A stretch of DNA of 64,000 nt from Neolewinella agarilytica (GCF_900110645.1 NZ_FOFB01000025.1:26359-90358), one strand, 5' to 3'. Shown: positions 7,840-17,329, numbered from the stretch's first letter. The notes: generated from the letters alone by a model not told the origin. Program-made: numbers and translations.

Positions 7840-10137
7840 TCAGGCTTCCCGAATCGCTTTAACGATTTCATCCAGCTCCTCGCTGAGCCCCATCCACAGG
7901 CGATCAGCCCGCAAGCCCAGGCAATGGAACCCCGCTGCCCGGAGCTCTCGCTGTCGCAAAGCTTCCGCCCATTCCCCGGCCCGGCCCGGCAGGCGGCCAT
8001 CCGGCAGAAGCACTGTCTTCCGGCCGCTGGGCGCCAGTACCACAAGGGGCAAAAAGGTATCCCGCCACGCCTGGTGCAGCTCAAAAAAGTGGTCCGGCAG
8101 CCGTTCCGACAGCAGCTTTCGCAGATTCTCCGCCAATGGATGAGGGGCCGGGTCCGGCAGGCCGCAGCGGGTACGGTATTCCCGGCCCAGGGCCACGATC
8201 GCATCCCGGTCATAGGGCTCCGCCATGGCGGCCTCCGCCGCCCGCAGGATCACCGCCGCCAGAAATTCCACCGTTACCCCATCGCTAAGCAAGGCCTGCG
8301 TAATACGCTCGTTACTCCAGCCATGGAAAATCCGTACACCAGGGGCTACGGTCATAATTTCTTCTGCACGGGCCTGCAGGGCCTGCCCGTCTTCCGGCAA
8401 AATTTCATCCGGTAAGTAAAGCCGTATAACCCCTTCGGCAATACCATCCCATTCGGGCAGTGGCATCCAGGGACCTCCTTCTTTCACCTGCAAGCACAAA
8501 TGGCCATTGCTTCCGGGAGGTGCTTCGTTAGTCCTCACCTCCGCCCAGTCAGGGCCGGACACCGGTAAGAAGGGTTGCCCGAACAACAAGCCAGCCTCCA
8601 AACGGCCCGCCAACTGGTAGTGATCAGCAGTATCGTCCCATAAGGGCCGAAGGCTGATAAAATGGCCCTCCGCCCATTTTTCAGGACGGCCTCCTCCGGT
8701 AAGATCAAAGCAAAAAGCTTTCATGCCATCCCTTTGCGGAAGTTCCTCACCCGGAAGCACAAAGTGTACCCGATCCCAGTCTATTTCCGTTGCCGCCGTT
8801 GATTCCTCCAGCATTTTCTGTAGCGTGGCCGGGTTCAACCAGGCTTCTCCGGTAGCATCCACCCGCTGCAGGCAACGCTCAAAGTACCAGCTGCTGAAGG
8901 CAGTTTCCCATTCCTCTGGCGGGAGTTCCCGCAGGGGAGCCAGTAACCGGCGCAGCCGGGCGGGCTGCGCATACCAAAAATGCCGTCGGGCATAAAAGTC
9001 ATCTAACTCATGGAGGTGACGGTGGGTGTTTCGCAGTCGGTCCCGAACACTTTCCAGCAATTGCAGCTGCCTGGGTGCCGTGGCAGCATCCGTTCCGCCC
9101 AAAGGTAGCTGGTAGAGCCCCGCCTCGTCAATTTCCCGAATCAATGCGCTCAGTTCTTCGCCCATTTTTCTGAGCGATGCTGCCAGCGGGGCGTCGCCGG
9201 CGACCGTTACTACGCTAAGGGAGAGGCTGGCCGGGCGCAGTTCCCGGTTCAGGTTCTGTCGCTGTTGATGGAGTGCCCGCAGTTCTTCCTGAAGTTCTTC
9301 GCGTAGCGCCGGAAACGGTAGTTGTGGATTTACGGGGGTCGTCGTTCCATACCAGCGCTCCCGGTAAGCGGACCATTCAGCAATAGCCTCCTTCAGCTGT
9401 CTCCTCCCCTGCCGGCCATTGACCTTTTCCAGGCGTTGGAGTTCTGCCTGAATCGTTCCGATCTTGGTCCGGCGTTCGGACAGTTCTCCCTGCCGCTCAA
9501 ACAGCAACTTCCGGGCGTGCCCGTTAATTAACAGCTGATATTCCCGTTGTAACCGACTTATACGATCGAGGTAATCCTCCAGGTTAGTCGTAATAAACTG
9601 CCGGCTTTCCTCCAGGCTTTGGTGGCGAAAAAAGCCCGTATTCAGGTCATCCAAAGAGCGGGAAACCTGCGGCAGGCGGGCAAAACGACGCATTGTGCGG
9701 TCAATTCTTTCGCGGAGGTCCACAAATTCTGCAGGAGTAAACTCAAAGCTGTCCGTGGAAATGAAAGGACTCAACAGGGCGGATGCCGGTTCCCCCGCCG
9801 TCTTCAGCCAAAGGCCGACTGTTGCCGCAAAGCCGTAGGGGCCAAAAACCTGCGGAGCCTTCTGCCCGCCGGAAGCCTCCCCTTCTTCCGTTTCTACAAT
9901 TAGCTGTTTGGCCGCCATCTGAAGTCCCTGACGAACCTTGCCGGCTTCATGACCGTTCCTTAAAAGAAGATACACGGTCTCTTCTTTACGGAGCGCCCTT
10001 ACACACTGACCTAAGCCATAAAAAAAGGCTCCGGAGCCACGGGTACCCGAAGGAGCAGTCAGGCCACTGTTTTCCCCGGCATAGGGAATACCCAATGCGG
10101 GCGGTATTGACAATTCGAAAAGTTCATCCGTGGCCAT
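7840..10137 (-). CDS. Unrecognised 765-aa protein with long coiled coils
   Basis: I do not recognise this protein confidently. The N-terminal 110 residues look globular and contain FGPYGFAATVGLWLK. Residues about 150-380 are strongly helical and coiled-coil-like (QGELSERRTKIGTIQAELQ, ALHQQRQNLNRELR). The rest is globular and ends in a compact segment with LVVLAPSGRKTVLLPDGRL. There is no Walker A motif, signal peptide or membrane helix, so it should be cytoplasmic. The general layout is reminiscent of accessory regions of very large SF1-helicase-type proteins with a Vsr-like C-terminus, but the helicase motors are absent; this is a weak impression. A good Bacteroidota promoter lies just upstream. 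Confidence 0.55.
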   Translation of the reverse strand: MATDELFELSIPPALGIPYAGENSGLTAPSGTRGSGAFFYGLGQCVRALRKEETVYLLLRNGHEAGKVRQGLQMAAKQLIVETEEGEASGGQKAPQVFGPYGFAATVGLWLKTAGEPASALLSPFISTDSFEFTPAEFVDLRERIDRTMRRFARLPQVSRSLDDLNTGFFRHQSLEESRQFITTNLEDYLDRISRLQREYQLLINGHARKLLFERQGELSERRTKIGTIQAELQRLEKVNGRQGRRQLKEAIAEWSAYRERWYGTTTPVNPQLPFPALREELQEELRALHQQRQNLNRELRPASLSLSVVTVAGDAPLAASLRKMGEELSALIREIDEAGLYQLPLGGTDAATAPRQLQLLESVRDRLRNTHRHLHELDDFYARRHFWYAQPARLRRLLAPLRELPPEEWETAFSSWYFERCLQRVDATGEAWLNPATLQKMLEESTAATEIDWDRVHFVLPGEELPQRDGMKAFCFDLTGGGRPEKWAEGHFISLRPLWDDTADHYQLAGRLEAGLLFGQPFLPVSGPDWAEVRTNEAPPGSNGHLCLQVKEGGPWMPLPEWDGIAEGVIRLYLPDEILPEDGQALQARAEEIMTVAPGVRIFHGWSNERITQALLSDGVTVEFLAAVILRAAEAAMAEPYDRDAIVALGREYRTRCGLPDPAPHPLAENLRKLLSERLPDHFFELHQAWRDTFLPLVVLAPSGRKTVLLPDGRLPGRAGEWAEALRQRELRAAGFHCLGLRADRLWMGLSEELDEIVKAIREA

Positions 10138-10190
10138 ACTCGAGGGGGAAATTTTACTCCTTCATTTCGTTAAGTATCCTTTTTCGCTGA

Positions 10191-10222
10191 CAAACTTAAG
10201 TCATCGGAGATTGATGTAACAA
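10191..10222 (-). promoter_or_regulatory. Bacteroidota-type promoter for the 765-aa protein gene
   Basis: On the minus strand TTG (10222-10220) is followed after 21 bases by TAAGTTTG (10198-10191), matching the TTG/TAnnTTTG sigma consensus of Bacteroidota. It lies about 55 bases before the start codon at 10137. Confidence 0.65.
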
Positions 10223-10246
10223 AATCAGGCGCTTCTGCGAGGAGAT

Positions 10247-11119
10247 TTGGCTTTCAGGCATCTTTCTTTTCTCCTCTCTATTTACTATCTTTATCAGGAA
10301 AGAGGTGCTTTATTTTCGATTATTGACTTCATCCTTTTCGATCAAACTAAACAAGTAGTGTACAATACATCTGTCATTCTGACCGACGCCAGGCGTCGGA
10401 TCCTTTGGGTCAATGATCAATTTGAAGTCATGACCGGCTATTCAAAGCGAGAACTCGTTGGCAAGAGCCCCGGGAGCATTCTTCAGGGGCCTGAATCGAG
10501 TAAAGACGCCGTACTCCGAATAAGAAAAGCGCTGGCTGAAGAGAAGCCCTTTGAAGACGCTTTGATTAACTATCGAAAGAACGGGGAGGCATATGTCTGT
10601 CAGCTGGCCATCCATCCCATTCATGATCACCAACAAAATTTAACCAATTTTCTTGCCTTCGAAACAGAAGGGAAAATGGAAGAGTTTGAAGCCAGCAGCC
10701 AGGCCGAAACCCATGCTGTTTTACCCCGGAGGTATGAATCCAGCAGTCTTCGCGGGCTCAACGAGATTCGTTTGTTTGAACGCGTTCAGCGGGTTATGAA
10801 GCAGGAAAAATTATACCTGAATCCTAAGCTGACACTACGGATGTTAGCCTCAAAACTGGAAACCAATATTAAGTACCTCAGCCAGGTGATCAACCTTCAT
10901 GGCAATACGAACTTCCTTGGTTACGTCAACAGTTACCGGCTGGAAGAATTCAGGTATAGAATTTTAGCAGGAGACTCCAGGCATACTACGCTATTTGGCA
11001 TTGCCCAAAGATGTGGCTTCAAGAATAAGAGCACCTTTTTCAAAGTATTCCGCGACCAGATGGGGATGACCCCAAAAGCCTTTCAGGACAAGTTGCTGCG
11101 TCAACGAAGGAGTGAATAG
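10247..11119 (+). CDS. PAS domain - AraC-type HTH transcriptional regulator
   Basis: The N-terminal part (about residues 40-140) is a PAS domain resembling the LOV subtype: TDARRRILWVNDQFEVMTGY, then GKSPGSILQGPES, then RKNGEAYVCQLAIHPI. The photoactive cysteine of true LOV domains (GRNCRFLQ) is missing, so flavin photochemistry is unlikely and the ligand is unknown. The C-terminal 100 residues form an AraC/XylS double HTH (LTLRMLASKLETNIKYLSQVI, then FGIAQRCGFKNKSTFFKVF). There is no receiver or kinase domain, so it should be a cytoplasmic one-component regulator. The start is uncertain: TTG at 10247 follows a purine-rich stretch too closely to be sure, and GTG at 10358 is an alternative. 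Its end converges on the next gene with 14 bases between them. Confidence 0.85.
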   Translation: MAFRHLSFLLSIYYLYQERGALFSIIDFILFDQTKQVVYNTSVILTDARRRILWVNDQFEVMTGYSKRELVGKSPGSILQGPESSKDAVLRIRKALAEEKPFEDALINYRKNGEAYVCQLAIHPIHDHQQNLTNFLAFETEGKMEEFEASSQAETHAVLPRRYESSSLRGLNEIRLFERVQRVMKQEKLYLNPKLTLRMLASKLETNIKYLSQVINLHGNTNFLGYVNSYRLEEFRYRILAGDSRHTTLFGIAQRCGFKNKSTFFKVFRDQMGMTPKAFQDKLLRQRRSE

Positions 11120-11133
11120 CTTTCCTGTTCCTG

Positions 11134-11721
11134 TTACTCAACGATTCCGCCGGAAACCCGTTCTCCATCCCTGTACAGGTACTCGAGCGTGATCTTCCCC
11201 TCTTCGTTGTAGTAGCGCATCGGGCCATCCTGCAGTCCCATTTTGTAGGTTACTTCCTGCTTAATCTTGTTCGTACGATAATCGTACTCAATCATGATAC
11301 CATCTAACTTACCATCGATGTAATTAGCCGTCGTAACCGGTCGCCCAATTTTGTAAGTGCCGTAGGGGCCATGTAAAACGTTGGCTTTATAATTGGACAG
11401 AAGTGAGATTCTTCCCTGCTGATCTAATTCGATGTAAGGTCCGTTCAGAGCTCCGTCGATATAACTGGTAATTTTTTCCGGAGCACTGGATTCGAAATTG
11501 AAGTTAGTCCAGGTTCCTTGCTTCAGGCCATTCAGAATAAACCCGCTTTCCACCACTGCTCCAAGGGCATCTTTTCTTTCAGCCCGCAGAGCTTTTGAAC
11601 CATCAACGGGAGTCACCTCGTACTCCGTCTCGTCTACAGAGGCTCTCTGCACTTCTACCGGAGGTGCTTCCTGACAGGCAACCAGGCTAAAGGCAAGCAA
11701 TAGGGTAAGTAGTAATCGCAT
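11134..11721 (-). CDS. MORN-repeat lipoprotein
   Basis: A 195-residue protein with a lipoprotein signal peptide (hydrophobic LLLTLLLAFSLVAC, modified cysteine at residue 16). About five MORN/YwqK-type repeats follow (NGLKQGTWTNF, DGALNGPYIEL, LHGPYGTYK, DGKLDGIMIEY, GLQDGPMRYY). It should be attached to an envelope membrane and exposed in the periplasm or at the surface. Databases often label such proteins 'toxin-antitoxin system YwqK family antitoxin', but nothing here suggests a toxin partner. A consensus promoter lies 20 bases upstream. Confidence 0.82.
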   Translation of the reverse strand: MRLLLTLLLAFSLVACQEAPPVEVQRASVDETEYEVTPVDGSKALRAERKDALGAVVESGFILNGLKQGTWTNFNFESSAPEKITSYIDGALNGPYIELDQQGRISLLSNYKANVLHGPYGTYKIGRPVTTANYIDGKLDGIMIEYDYRTNKIKQEVTYKMGLQDGPMRYYNEEGKITLEYLYRDGERVSGGIVE

Positions 11722-11741
11722 AGCAGTGTTTTTTTGAAATA

Positions 11742-11771
11742 CAAATGTAGTCAGGCTACTGCAGAGCTCAA
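11742..11771 (-). promoter_or_regulatory. Bacteroidota-type promoter for the MORN lipoprotein
   Basis: On the minus strand TTG (11771-11769), a 19-base spacer and TACATTTG (11749-11742) match the TTG/TAnnTTTG consensus. The start codon at 11721 is 20 bases downstream of the -7 box, giving a short leader. Confidence 0.7.
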
Positions 11772-12498
11772 ATCCTTCGGTTTCAGAAAGTAGATTGGGA
11801 GTAGTTACTTTTTGCCTCTATGGCCGTCCAAAGAATGGTATGTGGCTTCGCTGCAGCCCTGCTACTGCTTTTAACAGATGTTTAATTTTGGTTCGACAAT
11901 CAGCCAAAAAACCAGTAGCGAGGGCTTTATTTTCTACCCTTTTCCGGTAAATGTTAAAATTTTAGCGTTGGCTAATTTTCGGAAAAACCATGCCGTTTAG
12001 GCAGCACCGGCTAATTAAAACGTCAGCTGCAACCGCCAAAACCAGGTAGAATCCCATCTGTCTTAACAGTTCTTAAGATTTGTCATTAGCAAGACAGGAA
12101 AAGATTTGCCTGGCAGTGAGCAAGCTTTACTTAGTAGCCTTCAAGCCTTAGATTTGTCAGCATCGAATGTCTTTCAACCCCTTTGACCAGAAATAAACAC
12201 TACTTCATAGCAACAACCCAATAGAGTTCACCCTGAAAATCCTAGAGTAGTATTCGCCAGAACCCATAATATTTAAACACCTTGACCCGTAGCATTTAAC
12301 ACCTTACCCATTTTCATTTTATATATCTTCTATTGCTCCTTTCCTTATCCCGCGCGCCGTTTGGTGTAGCGGGATTTTTACTGCGGGACGGCTTCTCACA
12401 GCTTTTATTCCTCTTTTCGGGTAAAAACCAGTCATGGAGCAAACGAAAGCTATAGTTTTAAGTTTTATGTGGGTTAGCTAACCAAACTAATCCATTTT
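11772..12498. other. Long AT-rich intergenic region, no gene seen
   Basis: No open frame with coding character was found on either strand. Visible structure includes a -7-like TAGATTTG at 12149-12156 without a clear TTG partner, two similar direct copies of ATTTAA(A)CACCTT near 12271 and 12294, and a terminator-like hairpin at 12347-12379. The region may hold the promoter and leader of the downstream protease operon or a small RNA, but I cannot demonstrate either. Confidence 0.5.
12347..12379 (+). terminator. Terminator-like hairpin upstream of the M16 operon
   Basis: ATCCCGC (12347-12353) and GCGGGAT (12369-12375) form a 7-bp stem, followed by TTTTT. It lies 120 bases before the M16 protease start on the same strand, so it may end a small upstream transcript or act in the leader. 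Confidence 0.5.
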
Positions 12499-13830
12499 AT
12501 GCTTTTTAAAAGATTCGGAGCGATTGCAGTCCTTTGCCTTGCCGCAATGTCTATGAGCGCTCAGAAAACCAACATTGAATTCACCAAATACACCCTGGAC
12601 AATGGCCTGAAGGTCATTCTTCATCAAGACAAATCGACGCCCATTGTTGCAGTGTCGATCATGTACGAAGTAGGTGGCAAAGACTCCTACGAAGGCCGGA
12701 CCGGCTTTGCTCACTTTTTCGAGCACCTCTTATTCGAAGGCTCCGAGAATATCGGCCGTGGTGAGTATGCCAAATACGTTGAAGACGCTGGCGGAGCCCT
12801 GAACGCCAACACCAGCCAGGACCGCACTTATTACTACGAAATCTTACCCAGCAACCAACTTGAGCTTGGGCTCTGGCTGGAGAGCGAGCGGCTGCTGCAT
12901 GCCGTTGTTGACCAGGAAGGCGTTGATACTCAACGGGAGGTCGTGAAAGAAGAACGCCGGCAGAGCATGGATAACCGTCCGTACGGGCAGCTGCTCTACG
13001 AACTGTTCAAGCATGGCTTTAGCAAGCACCCCTACAAGGATCCGAACATTGGCTATATGGATGATCTGAATAGCGCCGAAGCGGAGGATTACGTCAAGTT
13101 CTATAAGACGTACTACGTCCCTAACAATGCCATTCTCTCCATTGCCGGAGACATTAGCCTGGAAGAAACCAAGGCGCTCGTTGAGAAGTACTTCAGTACG
13201 ATTCCCAGAGGAGCGGAGCCTCCACGGGTAAGTATCGTCGAGCCAACACTTGGCGGAGAAGTCCGGGACACCGTTTACGATGCTAAAGCACCACTGCCTG
13301 CACTGGTTATGGGATACAGGACACCAGAGCGGAACCACCCCGATTACTACGCCATCAGCATGTTGAATCAGGTAATGAGCCAGGGACAAAGCTCCCGATT
13401 AAACAAAGTTCTCGTTGACGAGAAGCAACTGGCCGTACAAGCCGGTTCTTTCCCCTCTTTCACCCAAGACCCCGGGCTCGCCATTGCTTTCGCCATCCTA
13501 AAGCCAGGCGCGGATATAATGGCGGCAGAAGAAGTCTTCAACAGTGAAGTCAAAAAAATGCAAACGGACCTGATTAGTGATCGGGAATTCCAAAAGCTAC
13601 GGAACCAGGTGGAGGCAGACGCTATTTCCGGCTACGGAACAATGGCTGGTATTGCAGAAGGCCTCGCCAACTATGAAATGTATCAGGGAGATGCTAATCT
13701 CATCAACACGGAAACGGAAAAGTATATGGCCGTAACCCGCGAAGACATTCGCCGGGTAGCACGCGAATACTACAAGAAGGGCAACCGGGTCACGCTGTAT
13801 TGGATGCCGGGCGAGAAGCCGAGTAAGTAG
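12499..13830 (+). CDS. M16 family zinc metalloprotease, active subunit
   Basis: A 443-residue secreted protein. A signal peptide (FGAIAVLCLAAMSMSAQ, cleavage near residue 21) precedes the M16 N-terminal domain with the inverted zinc motif HFFEH (residues 72-76) and a downstream glutamate region (TQREVVKEERRQ). The second half has the paired non-catalytic M16 domain. It should act in the periplasm or at the envelope on peptides or unfolded proteins. The next gene encodes a homologue without the zinc motif, so the two probably form the usual active/inactive heterodimer (M16B pattern). A 9-bp tandem repeat array lies between them. Confidence 0.92.
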   Translation: MLFKRFGAIAVLCLAAMSMSAQKTNIEFTKYTLDNGLKVILHQDKSTPIVAVSIMYEVGGKDSYEGRTGFAHFFEHLLFEGSENIGRGEYAKYVEDAGGALNANTSQDRTYYYEILPSNQLELGLWLESERLLHAVVDQEGVDTQREVVKEERRQSMDNRPYGQLLYELFKHGFSKHPYKDPNIGYMDDLNSAEAEDYVKFYKTYYVPNNAILSIAGDISLEETKALVEKYFSTIPRGAEPPRVSIVEPTLGGEVRDTVYDAKAPLPALVMGYRTPERNHPDYYAISMLNQVMSQGQSSRLNKVLVDEKQLAVQAGSFPSFTQDPGLAIAFAILKPGADIMAAEEVFNSEVKKMQTDLISDREFQKLRNQVEADAISGYGTMAGIAEGLANYEMYQGDANLINTETEKYMAVTREDIRRVAREYYKKGNRVTLYWMPGEKPSK

Positions 13831-13925
13831 TCTGGTGGTCTTGTAGTCTGGTAGGCTGCCGCATTTTGGAGGCATGACAGGCGTGACAAGCATGACAGGC
13901 GTGACAGGCGTGACAGGCGTGACAA
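13831..13925. repeat. GGTAGTCTGG sequence after the stop, then a TGACAGGCG tandem array
   Basis: Right after the stop codon come copies of TAGTCTGGTGGTCTTG-type sequence ending GGTAGGCTGCCGC. From 13875 to 13925 there are five copies plus a partial copy of the 9-bp unit TGACAGGCG (one copy reads TGACAAGCA). Confidence 0.85.
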
Positions 13926-13998
13926 TTTCGCTTCTTTAGGCCTCCCTCCCTTTTTTTCAACATTAATTATCCGGGCATTGCCCGAAAAAATAAAATCA

Positions 13999-16116
13999 AT
14001 GCAACGCATTTTTCTGGGCCTTTTCGCCCTGCTTCTGCTTGCTGGCTGTAACACGCCAAAAGCAACTACTGATAAGATGGCAGAACAAGCCACTACTCCC
14101 ATGATGAAGGACGACTTCCGGGCCAAGGCGCCCGCTGCCGGTCCGGCGCCAGAGATCAAATTGGGAGACTTTCAGGATTTCAAACTGGACAACGGTCTGC
14201 AGGTTGTTCTCGTGGAAAACCACAAGCTTCCCCGCGTAAGCTATCAGCTTTTTATCGATGTGCCGCCGCATTTGGAGGGCGCGTACGCAGGTGCAGGGGA
14301 TATTATGGGGCAGATGCTTCGCCGGGCTACTTCCGATATGACTAAAGAACAGATCGACGAGGAGATCGATTTCATCGGAGCCTCACTCTCTACCTCCGGC
14401 AGCGGTGCCTTTGCGTCCACCATCAGCAAGTATAAATCCAAAATGATGGGCATGATGGCAAAGGTCGTGCTCGACGCCCGTTTCCCCGAAACGGAGTTCG
14501 AAAAGGTAAAATCCGATGCAGTCGCCGGGCTCAAGTCACAGCTTGCGGACCCCGACGCCATCGCCAGCCGGGTACGCCGGGTATTAACCTACGGTGCCGA
14601 TCATCCCTTCGGAGAATTAACGACCGAGGAGAGCCTGAATAACATCGACCTGGCCACCATCAAGAAGTACTACGAAACGTACTTCGTGCCGAACCGCAGT
14701 TACCTCGTCATGGTTGGAGACCTCTCGCGTGCAGAGGCCGAAAAACTGGCCAACGAAAACTTTGGCTCCTGGAAGAAAAAAGACGTGCCAACTCCTTCCT
14801 TCTCCATGCCAAAGCAGCCTCAGGGCACCGTCGTGAGTTTTGTCCCCAGAGCCGGGGCCGTGCAGTCTAATATTATCATCAGTCACCCCGTAGAGCTGCA
14901 ACCCGGCACTAAAGAGGCCATCCGCGCCGGTATCGTAAACAGTATTCTTGGCAGCGGATTCAACGGCCGGTTATTTCAAAACCTCCGGGAAGACAAAGGC
15001 TATACCTACGGCGCTTACTCCAGTGTGTCTCCCAGCAAGGTAATTGGCAGCTTTAGCGCGAACTCTAACGTCCGCAATGAAGTAACCGACTCCGCAGTGA
15101 CACAGTTTATGCTCGAACTGGCGAAAATCAGCAGTGAGCCGGTAACGGCCGATGAGCTCAACCGTGCCAAAAGCCTGCTCAATGGTTCTTTCGGTCGTGC
15201 CCTGGAAAGCCCGCAGCGAATCGCCAGCTACGCCCTCAACACCGTACGCTATGGCCTGGACCGCGACTTCTACCCCACCTACCTCAAAAAGGTAGCTGCT
15301 ACCAGCGCTAATGACCTGCTGGAAGTTGCCAGGGAGGTTATTACGCCTCAGGCGACTAATATCATCGTTGTCGGTGACAAGAGTGTCGCTGAAAAGCTAG
15401 CCTCCTTTGCCACCAGCGGCAAAGTAAACTTCCTGGACGAAAACGGTCAGCCCGTAGAAATGGTAGAAATGGAAGCCCCTTCTGACCTTACGGTAGAAAG
15501 CGTCGTCAGGAAGTACGCTGATGCCATCGGCGGCATGGCTGCCATCGAGAAGGTGAAGAACTATAAAATGACCATGGAAGCCTCCGTTCAGGGGCAGACA
15601 CTCTCCCAAACCTTGATCAAGGATGGTGGCTCTAAGCTGAGCAGCCAGATGACCATGATGGGAATGGTTATGATGGACCAGCGCTACAACAACGGGAAAG
15701 CGCAAATGACTCAGCAAGGGCAAACAATGCCCCCTAACCCAGAAATCGATGCTGCGATGAAAGATCAGGCAGCACTCTTCCCCGTGGTTGATCTGCTCAG
15801 TCAGCTGGACAAAGTCAAGCTGGACGGAATTGAGCAAATTGATGGTAAGAACGTTGTCGTTTTGGCCGTAGAAGGTGCCACCGGAACCAGCCGGCAGTAT
15901 TTTGATCAGGAATCCGGCCTGCAGGTACGGACTGTTCAAAGTCAGGGAGGACAAACCGTCACCACCGATCTTGGCGACTACCAAACGGTAGGCGGGATAA
16001 AATTACCCTACGCCATGACCATCAGCGGCGCTATGCCCTTCGCCATAGAAATGAAGGTGACGAATGCAGAGGTAAACGCCGAAATTGACCAGACTCTCTT
16101 TGAGCTAAAAGAGTAA
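13999..16116 (+). CDS. M16 family lipoprotein, inactive partner subunit with extra C-terminal domain
   Basis: The start at 13999 gives a lipoprotein signal (MQRIFLGLFALLLLAGC). An in-frame TTG 21 bases earlier would spoil it. Residues about 45-480 form two M16 domains. The HxxEH zinc motif is absent (the position reads GDIMGQMLRRAT), but the substrate-binding R...Y pair is present (RLFQNLREDKGYTYGAYSS). The last roughly 200 residues form a separate beta-rich domain resembling outer-membrane lipoprotein sorting-type (LolA-like) domains; that resemblance is tentative. It probably pairs with the active M16 protein encoded 168 bases upstream and tethers the complex to a membrane. A strong terminator follows. 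Confidence 0.88.
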   Translation: MQRIFLGLFALLLLAGCNTPKATTDKMAEQATTPMMKDDFRAKAPAAGPAPEIKLGDFQDFKLDNGLQVVLVENHKLPRVSYQLFIDVPPHLEGAYAGAGDIMGQMLRRATSDMTKEQIDEEIDFIGASLSTSGSGAFASTISKYKSKMMGMMAKVVLDARFPETEFEKVKSDAVAGLKSQLADPDAIASRVRRVLTYGADHPFGELTTEESLNNIDLATIKKYYETYFVPNRSYLVMVGDLSRAEAEKLANENFGSWKKKDVPTPSFSMPKQPQGTVVSFVPRAGAVQSNIIISHPVELQPGTKEAIRAGIVNSILGSGFNGRLFQNLREDKGYTYGAYSSVSPSKVIGSFSANSNVRNEVTDSAVTQFMLELAKISSEPVTADELNRAKSLLNGSFGRALESPQRIASYALNTVRYGLDRDFYPTYLKKVAATSANDLLEVAREVITPQATNIIVVGDKSVAEKLASFATSGKVNFLDENGQPVEMVEMEAPSDLTVESVVRKYADAIGGMAAIEKVKNYKMTMEASVQGQTLSQTLIKDGGSKLSSQMTMMGMVMMDQRYNNGKAQMTQQGQTMPPNPEIDAAMKDQAALFPVVDLLSQLDKVKLDGIEQIDGKNVVVLAVEGATGTSRQYFDQESGLQVRTVQSQGGQTVTTDLGDYQTVGGIKLPYAMTISGAMPFAIEMKVTNAEVNAEIDQTLFELKE

Positions 16117-16159
16117 CACAAGGGAATAATCATTATGACCGGCTCTTCGGAGCCACCTG

Positions 16160-16220
16160 ACGACCAGCTATCAGCTCTCAGGCACTACCGCTTTGAGCAC
16201 TGATGGCTGGTCGTTTTTTT
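16160..16220 (+). terminator. Intrinsic terminator of the M16 operon
   Basis: ACGACCAGC (16160-16168) pairs with GCTGGTCGT (16206-16214), with further pairing inside the loop, and is followed by a run of T. It lies between convergent genes; the T-run is on the plus-strand side only. Confidence 0.85.
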
Positions 16221-16225
16221 CCGTT

Positions 16226-17329
16226 CTAAACCCCCAGATCATCCAACCAGCCCTCCCTCAGGCTGTACTGGTCATTTCCGTTGCGTTTATTGAAGGCCTC
16301 CCGAATTAGCGCAATCTCATGGTCAAGGACTTCCAACAGTTCCGCTACGGGATAACTATTTTCTGAGCGGTAGAAGGAAAGTTGTTCGTTAAGGTTCAGC
16401 TTAACCTCTTCACGCCCCGCAGCCCGGAGTTGACGCAGTAGAAAGCGGGCAGCCAAAAAGAAATCAAAGGGCGTTTGTCGCTCCCGCATCCCGTCAGCCA
16501 GGTGCCAGTTTCGCTCCAACAATTCCAAAGCACGGCTTACATTATCATTAACGGCGTGCAGCAAGAGCGCCGTGTGGGTGATATCCAGTTTGCGGGCCGT
16601 GTCCTCCTGCTCCATTTTATCCAACAGCGCCAGTGCCTCTGCGCGCCGACCGGTTTTCAGGTAAGGAATGGCCATTACATCGTAGAACATGGATGGGATT
16701 TCACCACAAGTCTCTTCCCCGTTTAAAATAGGCTGGGCCTCCTCAATGGCTTTCTCCCACATGCCTCGTCTGCGGTAATGAGAAACCCGCCCGCTGCGAA
16801 AACAGGCCACACAGTCGCTCATGCTGAACATGGACGATTCTGTAATCAGTCCCCCCAACTCCTCCAGCGCAGCTTCCGCCCGTTCGTATTCTCCTATTTT
16901 GCTATTAATCCGAAACCGGTACTGCAGGATAGCCTCTTCTGCGTGGTCAAGCTTCTGAAAGCGTGATTCAAGATCCCCTAATGTATCCTCTATTTGTTGT
17001 CGGGAAATGAAGGGAAATGCCGGCAGCTTATCAATCACCCATTTGTAATGCCACATTAGCATATGCGAATCCAGAAAACCGCCAAACAGTTCAGGCTTAC
17101 TATCGAATTTGCCTAACAGGTAAGAATAAGCGACCAGGGCCTTTTCAGGGTAGCCGTTCAGGACAGCTGCCTGGACGAGCTTGTTACGAGCATCTATCGC
17201 CAGCTGCTCATCCTGGTGCAGATCCGCCAGCCGGGTGGCGTTCTCAGCCATTTGGAGATGTTCCAGCTCCGTAGCACGGCTGGGAATTTGCGCCAGCAGG
17301 CGTTCAATTTCTTCGTGGTAATCAGCCAT
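16226..17329 (-). CDS. Helical-repeat (TPR-like) protein, second gene of an HSP90 operon
   Basis: A 367-residue, all-helical, soluble protein with degenerate TPR-type repeats (AENATRLADLHQDEQLAIDARN, YPEKALVAYSYLLGK, GRRAEALALLDKMEQ, NVSRALELLERNWHLADG). It has no signal peptide or membrane helix. It starts 38 bases after the HSP90-family gene and on the same strand, so the two are almost certainly co-transcribed. In eukaryotes TPR proteins are HSP90 co-chaperones. A similar partnership is inferred here from the pairing alone, and the HSP90 lacks a C-terminal MEEVD peptide, so any docking would have to differ. Confidence 0.75.
   Translation of the reverse strand: MADYHEEIERLLAQIPSRATELEHLQMAENATRLADLHQDEQLAIDARNKLVQAAVLNGYPEKALVAYSYLLGKFDSKPELFGGFLDSHMLMWHYKWVIDKLPAFPFISRQQIEDTLGDLESRFQKLDHAEEAILQYRFRINSKIGEYERAEAALEELGGLITESSMFSMSDCVACFRSGRVSHYRRRGMWEKAIEEAQPILNGEETCGEIPSMFYDVMAIPYLKTGRRAEALALLDKMEQEDTARKLDITHTALLLHAVNDNVSRALELLERNWHLADGMRERQTPFDFFLAARFLLRQLRAAGREEVKLNLNEQLSFYRSENSYPVAELLEVLDHEIALIREAFNKRNGNDQYSLREGWLDDLGV

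Noticed and set aside
11722..12498. Structured RNA (6S, SRP RNA or tmRNA) in the long gap
   Set aside because: I could not find the conserved core sequences of these RNAs by eye; only one terminator-like hairpin is clear.
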